Assembly (NCBI GenBank): GCA_022592445.1
Contig: JABYQR010000043.1
Span: forward strand, 62,001-126,000
Direction of reading: 5' to 3'
Source of the DNA: Cytidiella melzeri
Taxonomy: Eukaryota; Basidiomycota; Agaricomycetes; Polyporales; Irpicaceae
Length of the DNA: 64,000 bases
Below, piece after piece: positions 1 to 11,409 of this stretch (position 1 is the stretch's first letter; each line of letters opens with the position of its first letter). Both the position numbers and the translations under genes were made by a program. Under the pieces are notes generated by a model. It worked only from the letters and a program-made list of their open reading frames with translations, was not told where the DNA came from and searched no databases.

Positions 1-1529
1 AGGACTGAGTAATCAGTCTTCTTGGGCTTCAGGATGACGATAGTCACCGACGATTTAAACTGCGGGGGCCAAAAACTGTTAGCCACGCATGCGTTGAAGA
101 CAGAGAGAAGGTACATCTCAATCTCGCGATCAGCGACGAGGGACTTGATCATCGACCAGGTGAGATGGTCTGGTCCTGGTGCAGAGCGGGAAGACGTCGA
201 GGCAAGGCATTCTCTCAGCTCTTGTCGAGAGAAGGGCGGGAAGGCTCTTTCGTCGCGCTGTTCGAGGACGTCAACGACAGAAAGATCGACTGGCCTGTCC
301 TGTGCCGAGTAGAACTGCTCGGTGCACCCCCTGACGAAGTCGTCAAAGGAGTGTAGGGTGGCTCCATCATTACCTTTGATATGAGATGCGGTTGAAACTG
401 GTCGAGGCTCGGACCACGACGTGAGGTCCCAGACACGTTTTTTAGCTGCCATGTCTTGGATGACATTGTCGAAGTGAAGTCTCTTGGCCTTCCGCACTGC
501 TCGGAAGAAAGCCCACCGGTCCTCTTGCTGATTGGTGAGCCGGAACACTCGCAGAGTCTCCCGGCACTCCTCGTTCCACCACGGCTTGGAGTGGCTGGTG
601 ATGCGTGGTATTGACGAGTGTCGATTGAATGCTTCCTGGATAGAGTCAAAAAGAATGTTCAGCAAGCTTTCAACATCCTGAGTAGAAGAAAGAGGGTCGT
701 GGATGCGCAATTGGGCCGCGTCCAGGATGTCTAAAATGAATTCCGTTTCTGCATCGGAATTAGGTGGAATGCGCGGGAGAGCGACGTATTCCGGAGTGGT
801 AGGGATGTCGATGATCAGGACAGCGTGGTCTGAGCCCATGCGCATGTTAGCGTCCACAGTGAGCGTGGTAAGAGGATGATCCATGAAAGTTGAATCCACC
901 CATGCCAGATCGATGACTGATGGCGCGAATCCGCGACGGTGAGGGAAGTGAGTGTGCATGTCCGGAGAGTTCAGAAGTGAGACTCTAATGTTCGGCATGA
1001 AATCGATGATGTCTTGCGCATGCCGCTCATCCCGGCGCCCTGATTCCCAGAGCATGTGGTGAAGGTTGAAATCACCTGCGACAAGGGTGAATGATGGAAG
1101 GTGCTGCGCTGCAATGAGTTCGTGAGTGGCCTCATGCGTGTCAGGATGGCTATACACATTCAGAAAGAAGTGTTCAGTGTTTTGAAAGAGAACGGAGAAA
1201 CAGAGTAGATGAGGGTGCGAGATAATGTCGTGGCGAGTCCGCGGGTTGGAGCCCGCCCACCTACGGTTGATATAGCACGCTACTCGTGCCTCCCGAATAT
1301 TGCCCACCTCGAGGAGAATCCAGTCCCTCAATTGCGCCTGAGTTCCAAAGAACTCATCGCCATGGGGGTTCGTGGTAGAAGGAGTGTGCTTAAGCACTGC
1401 ATACGCAGGTTCCTGGATGAAGATGGCGTCGGCTTGGACGTAATGTTGTAGTACAGCTGCAGTATTAGTAGCAGTATGATTAGCATTAAAGGAGATTACC
1501 CTGAATACGTTGCGTGCAGATTCTGTCAT
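1..1529 (-). CDS. LINE ORF2: APE-type endonuclease plus N-terminal part of reverse transcriptase (partial)
   Basis: The frame starts at an ATG at 1529 (MTESARNVFRVISFNANHT), overlaps the end of ORF1 by 44 nt and has no stop down to base 1, about 509 codons. It carries endonuclease/exonuclease/phosphatase signatures in order: SFNAN, the catalytic Glu in IFIQEP, AGDFNLHH and GSDHAVL. After about residue 420 the reverse-transcriptase N-terminal motif appears (SAPGPDHLTWSMIKSL, then a VIVILKPKK-like stretch). The endonuclease nicks target DNA to prime reverse transcription. The rest of the RT lies outside the window, so activity cannot be judged. The overlap with ORF1 suggests termination-reinitiation or frameshifting for ORF2 synthesis. 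Confidence 0.88.
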   Translation of the reverse strand, partial: MTESARNVFRVISFNANHTATNTAAVLQHYVQADAIFIQEPAYAVLKHTPSTTNPHGDEFFGTQAQLRDWILLEVGNIREARVACYINRRWAGSNPRTRHDIISHPHLLCFSVLFQNTEHFFLNVYSHPDTHEATHELIAAQHLPSFTLVAGDFNLHHMLWESGRRDERHAQDIIDFMPNIRVSLLNSPDMHTHFPHRRGFAPSVIDLAWVDSTFMDHPLTTLTVDANMRMGSDHAVLIIDIPTTPEYVALPRIPPNSDAETEFILDILDAAQLRIHDPLSSTQDVESLLNILFDSIQEAFNRHSSIPRITSHSKPWWNEECRETLRVFRLTNQQEDRWAFFRAVRKAKRLHFDNVIQDMAAKKRVWDLTSWSEPRPVSTASHIKGNDGATLHSFDDFVRGCTEQFYSAQDRPVDLSVVDVLEQRDERAFPPFSRQELRECLASTSSRSAPGPDHLTWSMIKSLVADREIEMYLLSVFNACVANSFWPPQFKSSVTIVILKPKKTDYSV

Positions 1530-3298
1530 GGGGTCTAAATGGCTCTAGCGGGGCCATGGGGTTGACGACCCATGCCAACGGGCGTGTTCCGGTTAGGTCG
1601 TGTGACCTGCCGGGAATCGATGCGAGGAGCGTTACGTGCGGTTTGTGAAGCAGGCTGGTGAGCCTGAATCCACTCCCGGTCGCGACGGTGCTGGAAAAAG
1701 GGGAATCAGGAGAGTCTGAGTGGTGAGCCTCACCACAATTAAAGCATTTGGTGTCAGCGAGAGGAGCCAGCCGTTCGTGGTTGCGTTCGTCGTGAGGTTG
1801 TGTGCACACCGGGCACCTTACCACTTGCGAACACATATGTCTGCAGGGTGACCCCATCGCTGACAAACAGCGCAACGGGGAGTAGCAGGTCGGAAGTTGT
1901 GAGCTGCACGGCTCGGCACGTACCACCGTTGAGGTATACATCTGGCGCATAACCTGGCGCATGCAGCGAGACGTGGAGCTATCATAGAAGTCCACAAGAC
2001 CGTGCCGAAGGAGGAGCTTTCGGAGATTTGGATGCGCGGGTTACCAATCATGGTAACCCCTTCCCATGCGTATTGGCTGAGCAGAGCCTGTTTGATCTGT
2101 TGGATAGACTCGTCAGATGTGGCAGTAGACGGGTCTGAGAAAGGAACGCAACAGTAGAGCACACTGTTGCGGAATCGGAACTTTGAGCAAGCCGGAGTGG
2201 CATTGCACAGGCCCCTGCACTTGTTCCAAAAAGACTCAATGACTGCCTCCGTTCCTTCACTTGGAGAGGTCCGTAACTGGAGGTGTAGTGCGTTGTTGAG
2301 CCATCGCACAAATAGGATGTCAGGCGCATCCAGTGGGATGCGCTTGTCGATTTTGGCCTCCTCGTACTCGATCGAGAAGTCGCTAAGGAGTTTTTGGTCG
2401 TTAGGAATATCTGACACTGAAACATTGCTGCTGGACGGCTTTACCGTGATGACCTTTGATGCATTGCGTGGAGCATGTCGGGGAACAGCTCTATTGGGTG
2501 GCGAAGGGACCATTCTTGTGGCCATAGAGAGCACCGCCTCAGCTGGGGCGTCAGGTAAGGCAGTAGCGAGAGCAGAGGTGATATTTAGCAAAGTGTTGGC
2601 AGGTCGTGACTTGAGGGCCTGCGCATAGGTTGGGGCTGGTCGATTGGCCACGGGGATGGGAGGTGGTCTCGATGCTGCGGCGAAGGGAAGAGTGGTTTGA
2701 ACGGTGTGGTGAGTCGGGTTGCCTCCAACTCGAAAGGGCCTCTGGGTGGTCCCCAACCCGTGTGTAGGGCGCACTGTTTGGGGAGCGGGCTGAGCGTAGG
2801 TGACAGTTGGGGCCGATGAGATTGGAGCTGCGCGGGGGAGGGGGCGGAGACGCTGCGTTGAATGGTGAGTTCGGCGTCCACCGTGTTGTTCCAAGTGTTG
2901 ACGAGGCCGCGTAGATTGTTGAACATGGGCAAGATGGTGCTTTCGAATGCTTTCGTGTGTCTTGCCAGCTCTTGAATGCGATGCATGACCGCCGGCTCGG
3001 TGAGGAAAGCGGCGAGGGTGGAAAGGGTGGCGGCGAAGACCGGCAATAATTCGCTGATCTGGTCTTCGCTGTCGTACGGGAGGTAGGCATTGCATGGTGC
3101 TTCTGGAGAGACGTCGTCTCCCCACAAATCAGCATCTTCCTCGATGGATTGCGGTTCAACGGTGGCGGCGGGCTGTGAGGGCTGCGGGATAAAGCTAACC
3201 GGGATGCTGTGAGAGTGATTGTAATAAGGCGCACCAGCGGCCTCTGGGGGCAGTAGCTGATTAACTTCAGCTTGGTGCATTGGGATCGGGGGGGTCAT
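1486..3298 (-). pseudogene. LINE ORF1 (gag-like RNA-binding protein), frameshifted
   Basis: Coding sequence begins at ATG 3298 (MTPPIPMHQAEVNQLLPPE) and is proline rich. It jumps frame near a G-rich run at about 2830, continues as a second frame (TLLNITSALATALPD and onward) and ends in a third frame that stops at 1486. Zinc knuckles are visible across the last shift: CAVCQRWGHPADIC (CX2CX4HX4C), then CPVC and CFNCGEAHH. A probable pair of compensating shifts lies around 1920-2000, where a DFYDSS-type segment is in the other frame. At least two shifts are certain. Function by family: nucleic-acid chaperone of the LINE particle. Confidence 0.75.
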
Positions 3299-3923
3299 TT
3301 AATCCAGCGATTGCTGGGACAGAGGTAAAGTCATGTCTGCGTCTTGTGGAACGGCAGACATGATGGATTAAGGCGGATTAGGGCTCTAAAGGGGAGACTT
3401 ATAACGCGAATATTAGAAGCAGAGATGTTATTAAGGTGATTTAAAGAGGAACTCGAGCGATTAAGGGGGGAGGGAAGGGGAATGGTGGCGAGGGAGGCGT
3501 TATGTTTAAGCGTGGGAATTTTCTGAGTGGTGGTGGTACGGGTTCAAGAAGCGATGAACAAACCCTATGTCGGTCAAAACTCGCCGATATCTGTGCCATT
3601 ACTAACGACCCGAGATAATTCGAACCTGAAGGTAAGAGATCTTCTGCACATCTCCTGCATACTCTGATAAACTCATCATGCACCCTTCGGTCTTGTCCTC
3701 ACTCGTTCAAGCAGCACAGTACTATAAGAGTCAATGATGATTTCTGTCTCCTTTTTCCACAACTGTCTACAAGTTCCGGGTTAAGTTGTGCTCTCATCAT
3801 CTCAGATTCGAACCTGGCTTATCTCCCTCCCCGTTCAAGCTTTCTAAAACAACACATGGTAAGGAAGTCCTGTTAAGTTGAGCTAGTGTCAAATTGTACT
3901 CACCGCATCCCCCGGACAGTTTT

Positions 3924-4187
3924 CTACGCAGGCAAAACAGGTTTCACGATAGGAGTGCAGCTGCACGCGCACGGGTCAGGCAAACACTGGCAGGAGCAAT
4001 CCGGCTCGATCGTCCTGGCTCCCAAAGACCCTTCAAAACGTGCGTCTAAGATGCGGACAGCGATGGTGAGTCTCAACTGCAGCAATGTATAGCATAAACA
4101 CGAACCTAGCCCTCTGCCCACCATAAAACCGGCAGATACGGATGTCGCAACAAAGGCGAGGAATGCAAGAGGGGCGATGAACTTCAT
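3924..4187 (-). CDS. Possible small secreted cysteine-rich protein
   Basis: From ATG 4187 the frame encodes a clear signal peptide (MKFIAPLAFLAFVATSVSA) and ends after 87 residues in a cysteine cluster (DCSCQCLPDPCACSC). A TATA-like TATAAAG lies about 90 nt upstream (4273-4279). The gene may be longer. A good donor GTGAGT just past the stop and acceptors ending TTTTAG and GTGCAG suggest introns that would replace the present C-terminus with another cysteine-containing frame (YRETCFACVENC). The exact exon structure is therefore uncertain. No family was recognised; small secreted proteins of this kind are common in mushroom genomes. Confidence 0.4.
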   Translation of the reverse strand: MKFIAPLAFLAFVATSVSAGFMVGRGLGSCLCYTLLQLRLTIAVRILDARFEGSLGARTIEPDCSCQCLPDPCACSCTPIVKPVLPA

Positions 4188-4449
4188 GCTGAGAGGGTTG
4201 CGAGTAAAGTGGTAGGCAAAGAGTCTAAAGTTTCTGGTATGAATGGGGGTCACTAACAGTATTGCTTCTCTCTTTATAGATTTCGAGCGAGCTACGCTGC
4301 ACAGGACTCTGCAACCCCGTGCACCAGATTTGATCAGGTATTGGTCTTTCGATAGTGACGAAGCCCATGATAGGGAGCAGTCGTGCAAACGACAGTCGAT
4401 GAAATTCCTGAGGCAAGTGAAGTGATGTCTGACATGCCGCGCTGCCAAT

Positions 4450-5300
4450 ACGTACTTGCCGTAAGTAAATCATACGGCGTCGCGGTGGGCTTTTCATCCG
4501 ACAAGAGCTGACATAGCTCAATCCTCCGCTGCTAGAAGGAACGTCAAAACGACCAGCCCCTAGGCCTCATCTCGCGTGTAAGGTAAGCTGCGATATTCCT
4601 TAATCGGTGGACATGCTGATGGTATTTAATTTATGTCGAAATATACGTGGTCCTAGAAGTTTATCACACAGGAAGAAAGTGAGCTTGGTCTGTTGTCGTT
4701 GCCCAACTCGTCTCCCAGCTTGAACTTGACGTAAATTCCGATTGAATCCGGAAGTTGACTGGTCCGTAGGACGTGCCTATTCTCTTCGTACAGCCGTGAG
4801 TGCGTTGATACGGGAAACGTGAAATGTCTGACTGCAACATCCATCGTATTTGCGCACCAGGTACACAGGCACAACCGAGAAGAGTCGCAAGGCTGTCGAT
4901 ATCGATGTCAGTCTCCACTCCCATGCCCTGACTTTATTTGCAATATGACTGCCACCTCGCTCTCACCTTCATGCCTACAATTGTCCCGTGACTAAAACGT
5001 TGGCAGTGTATTGATAGACTGCCGTCGAGTTTTCTTCAGGTATACTTCAATATATTGCAAATAATCAACCCACAGGCAGGTCCATGCTTGATATCAATTC
5101 ACCCTTGCACACACTCTCTCTCGCACTTTGCCGCCGGAATTGGCAACTTCCTGGGTACAAGAGAATCTATAATCCAGTAATATTTTTCATGCTCGTATGA
5201 ACAAGAATTCTGATACTCAGGCAGGCCGTCACTTATTGAGCTTCGTTGCCCGATAGCTGCCTAGAATCCCCGCGCCGGCCCAAATTCGATTTTGTTTCCA
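4450..5300. other. Non-coding stretch
   Basis: Only short overlapping frames without domain signal or plausible splice structure were found. It separates the small secreted candidate from the first barrel-gene duplication unit. No repeat was recognised. Confidence 0.5.
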
Positions 5301-5906
5301 CTGGCAGTGGAATGAGGGGCCTTGCAGGTAGGAGATCTTGCATACATGGCCTCCACCCTCCTAACTCACCATACACCGTTCACTCTGGAGTCATTATGTC
5401 CTCACGAGCACGTTGACACAATCGATCGCACACCAACATATCACCGTACTAACCTCTGTTTCGAACCATGGTGGCCCACTTTTTGCAAAACTTGCCACGG
5501 CTATTGGGTTGGCAACCAACTGTCTCGCTTGGGCTTCGTAACAGGACTGCCACTGGCAATAGCGACGCTCGACTTCCTGGAGCGAGGAGAACAGTAGTAT
5601 AGCCACGCACCTACTTCTCCACCGACGTCAAATCGCGGCGGGCTCGGCTTACAGAGCAGAAGAAGCGTTTCTTGCGCGCACAACCACGTCGAAGAGCTCG
5701 ATCTGGAGTTCGGTGCGGACGCGAGAACTTTGGAGGAAGAGGTTGAGAAGGCGAAGAGGGGCTGGTTGCTCTTATAATGACGAGTGGTGTCTGTTGCGTC
5801 GAGTTCAGCTCGCGGGATGTAACGATCAACCCTTAGGCCCTTTATGTGCCAGTGGGTCATTCCTTCTGACTTGAAGCAAGACACGAGATTCGATTGCATA
5901 AACTGC

Positions 5907-6473
5907 TCATACTTCCTCCGGATCCCAAACAATATCACGGGAAGTACCATCAATGCCACCGAGTTCGTGGAAGGCTTGTGGGGAGATCTGCAGGTCGTTC
6001 GCCTTACATTGCAAGCAATAATCGACAATTGTGGCATGCACTGTGCTGGCAGTTCTTCCTGATTTTAGTTTTGTCAGCAGGCTTGGAACAGCCAAGTTAC
6101 TCAAATCCACTCACTTGCGGAGACTTTCACCTTTTTGCCACAGCTGTCGCTGTGAGATGACAATACGCGTCAATCATAGAGCTCAGAAAAGATCCTGATT
6201 CACAATAGAGCTACTCACGGCTTGAACCATATGGCCGACAAAGCAACAACGGAATCAGACTCGCTGGTCGTTATATTGCAACCATTGTTCTGGCCAGTCA
6301 TGTAGACTGTTGCTGGAGGAGATTCTCTGGACGTCAGTCGCCGCCGAGAATACTGAAATCAAAGCACATTCACCAGTGCCGCGGTTTCCAAAAATTACTG
6401 GCATAGCGTCAGAAAAGCCAGCAATGGCCAGCAAAGCAAAGAGGAATGCAGAAGGCGTGAAGAAAAACATCAT
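5907..6473 (-). CDS. Secreted double-psi beta-barrel (RlpA/expansin-like) protein, paralogue 1
   Basis: Four exons, complement(5907..6058, 6115..6149, 6219..6312, 6374..6473), give 126 residues. All introns are GT..AG (61, 69 and 56 nt) and only this splicing keeps the frame open. Residues 1-23 are a signal peptide (MMFFFTPSAFLFALLAIAGF). The mature part follows the barrel pattern: GTATVYMTG near the start, SDSVVALSAIWF, CGKKVKV, then the signature VDYCLQCKANDLQISPQAF and a final IVW strand. Family members are small extracellular proteins related to expansins; no enzymatic activity is assured. Two paralogues at 10.6-11.2 and 23.3-23.9 kb share exon phases and promoter. Confidence 0.85.
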
Positions 6474-6580
6474 GATGGCGTTGAAAGAGGAAGTGTTGGA
6501 TGAGAGAAGGGCACCAGGCCGACGCAACAGTGAAGAATGTGAAGGGGAGATCAACTCTACTCTGCCCATGGAACACTGGG

Positions 6581-6589
6581 CCTTTTATA
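6581..6589 (-). promoter_or_regulatory. TATA box of barrel gene 1
   Basis: TATAAAAGG lies about 110 nt upstream of the ATG and is in the same relative place in the other two paralogues. Confidence 0.6.
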
Positions 6590-6739
6590 CACTTGTTTGA
6601 GGGGCTGCAAGGCACAACGAAATCAGAGACATCATGAAACTGCTTGGCGTCGAGTAGGCCGTCTTTTGTTGATAGATGTTGAAAGGCGCCAGCAATAGGT
6701 ACGAACAGCCAACTAGGAACCATCACACCGTTTCACAAG

Positions 6740-7700
6740 CATACGCGCATTCAGAGTCGGCGCTGGATTTTCTTTTTATCGATTATCCCTCACCCTCTCA
6801 GGATTAGTTCAAATCTTGTAGATCCCATGCTATAAACCGGTATAAGTGTTTTTTTTTACTTATCTTTCAATGAACCAACCGCGACGACCTCCAGCACTGA
6901 TTTTTCAGTACTCAGTCCTCGGTCCTCGGTTGCCGAACACGTTTGCCTTTCACCACACCCAGGCGTCAGTAGTTGCACGTCTTTGTACAAAATTGACATT
7001 ACCTGCCAGCGACTCGCAAGGCGCGGCGGGATTTTCGACTGTGCTCGAAAGACAAAGACGGCTAGGATTGCGACCACTGACGGTGGAGAGATATGTGTAG
7101 GCAGCACGTTATCACGCTCTTTGGAAGGCTTATGTTTGTGAGTACGTCGTCGCCGCGTCTGCAAGTGGGCTGACACAGACCTATGCAAGGGCGCTGCGAA
7201 GAGCTTTGATGTTCTGAAATGGCTCTCGAGAAACTATTCAGCAACGGGTTAAGCCTGAACCTCCTTCAATTTCGTTGCATGTTGAGATCCGCTGGAGAGT
7301 TACATAGTGATCTCTGCGTGGTACAGCATCTACTAACTACCTGTCATTTTGGCCACATAATGTCTTGTGTACAGGCCCAGCTCCTATATGGTGAGGTGCG
7401 CTACGCTTTTACATCGTCACATCTAGTTTCCTTGTGTGTAAACCCATTATTCTTGAGCAGCGGACCTTTGTGGCTTGCTGGAAGCCAGATTCCAGTGACC
7501 TCATGCTTCGCTATGAAGTCAGGTGTCAAACCTCATCGCGGTCGGTTCAAACGACAATTCCTGCGGCCAACGAGAGCTTGCCATAGCTGACAAGGTGAAT
7601 TTATCCTATGTTAATACTCACGCAATAGTTGGGATGCTCTCTCGCACGTTCCGATATCTGAAGGTGGTCACCTCCGCAACTGTTCTGTTGTCTACTACTG
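6740..7700. other. Non-coding or unrecognised stretch
   Basis: Contains only short frames with no domain or splice structure I could support. A short GSNDNSCGQ-like segment at about 7545 on the plus strand faintly recalls a barrel protein but cannot be extended. Confidence 0.4.
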
Positions 7701-7751
7701 TCACAGATCTTGCAAGTGCGGCTGCCACCACTTCCACAGCTCACTTGGATG

Positions 7752-8107
7752 ACGGCGTTTTTATTGATGTACACAATGAAACTACCATGCGGTTTTTGCG
7801 AATATTGTTCGCCTAACCTCCGTAAGCATTTACTCAACTCACCTGTTCAACGCGCAACTCTCTTATACATTGAATTCATCGCAAAGATGGTGGTCAACTT
7901 CTACGACTACCACTCGCGAACGGACCATTCATCAACGCCACAGCGTTCAGCTTGGGCTACCCTCAGCAGGCTTTCTCGTTTAGATTTCCTCCAAGTTTTT
8001 CACCGGCAGCGGTGGCTGCGTTAGGAGCTGTAACTGCCCAAGCTAACCTGTCTCACACACCGGAGAGGACTGTACGATACTCTTGTCTCTCGACGAAAAA
8101 TCGATAA
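7752..8107 (+). CDS. Possible two-exon gene fragment, unrecognised
   Basis: An open frame encoding MYTMKLPCGFCEYCSPNL ends at a good donor (GTAAGC at about 7821). After an acceptor at about 7886 the frame continues in phase as GGQLLRLPLANGPFINATAF and then AVAALGAVTAQANLSHT to a stop at 8107. The second exon has protein-like composition and the junction keeps the frame. I do not recognise a family, and the upstream start is unclear, so this may be a gene relic. Confidence 0.25.
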
Positions 8108-8109
8108 CA

Positions 8110-9990
8110 AGATGTGTGACACAGGTCTCAATCTCAATCTGTGGCAGAACGGCAGGGCTGTCCGCGGGCGTAAAGCTATTTGTTGTTTTTTGTACGTGCG
8201 TTTCAAACACGTCTTTCTTCGCCAAGCTCAACACCGCTCGTGCAGGGGATTTTTGGCGGTACAGTTTTCTAGTCGTCAGGCTGAATTGCTTTGTAGAGCA
8301 TATGACAATCATGTAGCAGGTTTCGAAAGCGGCGATGCCGACCGAAAAGTTTTTATTGGTGACTCGTGGTGTCACGTGTGGCATGCTGCCCTGCCAGGTC
8401 CGATGGCGCGGTGATACTGGTCATAGGTCTATAGAGCTGGGCCAGCCTGTTGTATGAGCAGGCATCAACTATCGGTGAGGCACCGTGCCAATCTCTGGTT
8501 CATGAATTTGCTCGCAAACCATTGATGTCTCTAGTGTCTCTGGTGGAGACCCCGTTGTAATATCGCTCTTACCAATCTGTCGATGCTACTAGTATCTAAA
8601 ATTTTGGGCTTTCTCGTTGGCAAGAGGTGAAGAACGCTGGTGTAGGAAACCTTGGGTTGCTCAATCGTATGTACACCTCGGGCCAGCGGAGTTATTGAAT
8701 TACTAACTACTAACTCTTCCTTCCTAAAACGTGAAGCCCTGCGCTGGGTGCAGAGATACACCAGTGCATTCAACGGCAATTCTTGGAGAGTCACCATGTA
8801 AGCCATTCGTAGCGTATAGAATTCTCCATTCCTGACGTTTAGTCAGATGGGGCGAGTCTGCCGGAGCCATCTCCGCGCCCTACAGATGCTAGCGTACGAG
8901 GGTGATGCTGAAGGAGTTCTTCGTACGACGCACTTATGCAGTCAGGTTCACAGTCACCTGCCGGTGACATCGTCCAAGGTCAGCGGCGCTATGAGGATGC
9001 AATAGCCAGTGTGGGGTGCTAAAATGCTTCCGACACTCTAGAGTGTCTGCGGCAGGCACCCTTGGACACTCTAAAGACTGCCCTGGACACGTCTACAAAC
9101 CTGTTTGGTTTACGATCGTAGTCACTAGTCATCCAGCTGTATATAACGCTGACGACATATCTCAAGTGCTCATATCTTAACCCTGCAGCCAGCTGAAGGT
9201 GTTTTCCTTCGAGACCCACCGCAATCAGGCAGTATCGACGGGCAAGGTAGCTGACATCCCTTGGTAAGTATCAGGTGGACCCAAGGATTTACGCGCACGG
9301 CTTGCTTGCTGATAATGCATACTCGCAGGACTGCGACGACGAGGCCCCTCTTCTGGTTGTCCCAGAAACTTCACGTACGTCAACAACGGTCATTTGTAAC
9401 CAATGTGCCGAAGATCTTCTCACTCTTCTCCAAATCTTGCCACTGTGGAAGAGCTTCGGGTTGTTACGTGACCTAGGATCCGTACGTACCCATAATGACT
9501 CCTTTTTCACGGACCTCTCTGACTCGAAGTTGTTGACATACTAGATTACTAGTTTCATAGCTATAGCTCTGATCTCACGAACAGCCATGGACCAGGAGTG
9601 TTCGCCGACTACCTCATCCGTTTTGCATATCAACGGCAAGGGAAGCGTGAATTGGCCGAGGTACACCACATCCGCTCTCTAATTGATGACTTTAGGACGC
9701 ATGCGATGGACTTACTCATTGAGCTGTCCGCGAAATTTCCGCTGCAGACTTGCGATATTTGATTGCTCGAAGATGCCGCACGGAACAAGTATGGTGATTG
9801 ATTTGACGAAGCCCCTCGAGTCCCTTGCTGAGATCGCGGATGTTTCGAGTATATTTGTCAAGAGGCCCGGTCATCACAAGTGTACACGTACTTGACACGA
9901 AAAATAGGACTAGAGGGAGAGAGGAGAGAAATGAGCTGCGTACGCAGCAGGCAGTCTAACAGTAAGTAACGAGTGACCGATGTTGTTTGT
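8110..9990. other. Unrecognised stretch
   Basis: Several 60-100 codon frames overlap on both strands. The longest with mixed composition is on the plus strand at 9275-9544. None shows a motif, signal peptide or consistent introns. No mobile-element ends were seen. Confidence 0.4.
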
Positions 9991-10620
9991 GAAGGAGTTG
10001 TATCTGACGACGGCTTGAGGGCTTGTGTGTATTTCGATGGTCAGTTGGCCTGTGCCATTCGTACTTACTCGTCATTCATCACAGCAAGTTGATTGCAGCT
10101 CATATCGAGAGCTGTTTGCTTCGAAAGTCTCTGACTTGTTCACGGTACGTTCTACTACCTCTTGGAGCTGTTCGTCCTGAGTGCACACTAGATTCACAAG
10201 CACAAGTTCCCAAGAGCGCCTTGACATGATTGCGATTTGACATATCACTGTAGCGTCTGTTTTGACCCATGGTCACTCAGTTCTCCAAAACTCGCGACGC
10301 TCTTGGTGTTGACTACGAACTGTCTCTCGAAGACTTCCTGAGCCTCGCCGCAGGGCGACCACCGGCAATAGCGGCCCTCAGCTTCCTGGAGCAAGGAAAG
10401 AGCACAATTATCGCCAGGGAGCGTTTATTACACGCACGCTTCTGAGTTGACGAGCTCGTTGTTCTTAGGTATCCAAGATGCGGAAAGGCTGATTCAGCAC
10501 TCATCGGTCTATCAGTGTCTGTTGCGTCGTCTTCCGCTCGCGAGATGGATCGGTAAACCCTGAGGCCTTCATGTGCCAGTGGGTCATTCATTTTGACTGG
10601 AAATAAGACACAATTTGGGG

Positions 10621-11210
10621 CTACAAAATTTCTTTATGTCTTTTCCATTGGACAGGAATGGATGCACCGGCAACGCCGCCGAGGCTTGTGAAGGCTGAGG
10701 GAGATATTCCCAGGTCATCGTTTCCCCTGCATTGGGCGCATACTCCCACAATGCTGGTGCGCACTGTGGCGCCAGTTTGCGGGTCTGATCGTGGCTTCGT
10801 TAGCACGCTGAGAATAGTTATGCTGCTCGATCCACTCACTAGTGACTTTCACTGTTTCGGCACACCTGTCGCTATAACATAACAACACGTAGAGTCAATA
10901 GAACTCAGCGAACATCCTCATGCGTAAGGTAGTCTGGCACAGCTACTCACGGCTTGTAGTGTGCGAGCGGCACAACAACATAAGCGTCATCAAGGCCGGG
11001 CACCACACCGCAAGTAGTCGGGTTATACGGATCGGGCTCGTAAATAGATGCTGGGGAAGTTGTCTGGATGTAAGTCGCCGTGAAAAATACTGAAGATGTA
11101 ACATTTTTACCTTGACCGTTGTGTCCAAAATGTACTTGGGTTGGGTTAGCTTTCGAAAGACCGGCGAGAACCAGCAGAGCAAAGGGGACGGACGTAAAGG
11201 AGAACATCAT
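10621..11210 (-). CDS. Secreted double-psi beta-barrel (RlpA/expansin-like) protein, paralogue 2
   Basis: Four exons, complement(10621..10784, 10840..10871, 10951..11050, 11111..11210), encode 131 residues. Introns of 60, 79 and 55 nt have GT..AG ends, and CTAAC- or CTTAC-type branch sites are visible in the first and last. A signal peptide occupies residues 1-22 (MMFSFTSVPFALLVLAGL). The barrel core reads TTCGVVPGLDDAYVVVPL, CAETVKVTNPQTGATVRT, VCAQCRGNDDLGISPSAF, then IPVQW, close to the classic RlpA-like pattern. The first intron is a multiple of three, so it could be missed by a gene finder; the 61-nt homologous introns in the other copies show that it is real. Likely extracellular. Confidence 0.88.
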
Positions 11211-11317
11211 GATGGCAGCGAGGAAGTGTTGGATAATAGGTGGCACCAGGCCGACGCAATAGTGAAAAAATGTGAGGGGGAGGTCAACTCTGCTGAACCT
11301 GCTCATGGAACGCTGGG

Positions 11318-11325
11318 CCTTTTAT
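11318..11325 (-). promoter_or_regulatory. TATA-like box of barrel gene 2
   Basis: ATAAAAGG about 110 nt before the start codon, aligned with TATAAAAGG of the two paralogues; the first T is changed. Confidence 0.5.
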
Positions 11326-11409
11326 CCCCTTGTGTTTGGGGCCGCAAGACATCGAGATCAGAGACATGATGCTCATGAAACTGCTCGGCGTTGAGGAAAC
11401 TGTCTCAGC

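Larger units (their letters stand above)
1..3330 (-). mobile_element. Non-LTR retrotransposon (LINE, probably Tad-like), cut by left window edge
   Basis: Two consecutive minus-strand reading frames form a LINE. A gag-like ORF1 with CCHC zinc knuckles is followed by an ORF2 that opens with an APE-type endonuclease and enters the reverse transcriptase before leaving the window. ORF1 is broken by frameshifts while ORF2 stays open for all 509 visible codons. No poly(A) end or target duplication can be seen because the 3' part is missing. The 5' boundary near 3.3 kb is set only by the first ORF1 ATG. The Tad-like assignment rests on APE plus CCHC-containing ORF1 in a fungus and is an inference. 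Confidence 0.85.
5300..6670. repeat. Segmental duplication unit 1 (barrel gene plus flanks)
   Basis: This block shares blocks of sequence in the same order with 10.0-11.4 kb and 22.87-24.06 kb. Shared parts are a plus-strand segment with GAACCATGGT and CTTCCTGGAG motifs, the 3' flank GCCAGTGGGTCATTC, the gene itself, and the promoter with TATAAAAGG. Divergence is substantial, so the duplications are not recent. Confidence 0.65.
10020..11400. repeat. Segmental duplication unit 2
   Basis: Same layout as the 5.3-6.7 kb and 22.87-24.06 kb blocks, including the flanking plus-strand segment, the gene in minus orientation and the promoter and upstream leader. Similarity to the 22.87 kb block is visible from about 10,060 onward. 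Confidence 0.65.

Noticed and set aside
6374..6473. Barrel gene 1 and gene 3 first thought to be frameshifted
   Set aside because: A shared 61-nt GT..AG intron restores the frame in both, and the homologous 60-nt intron in copy 2 is in phase.
9275..9544. 89-codon frame with mixed composition
   Set aside because: No signal peptide, domain, splice pattern or conserved neighbour; could be chance.
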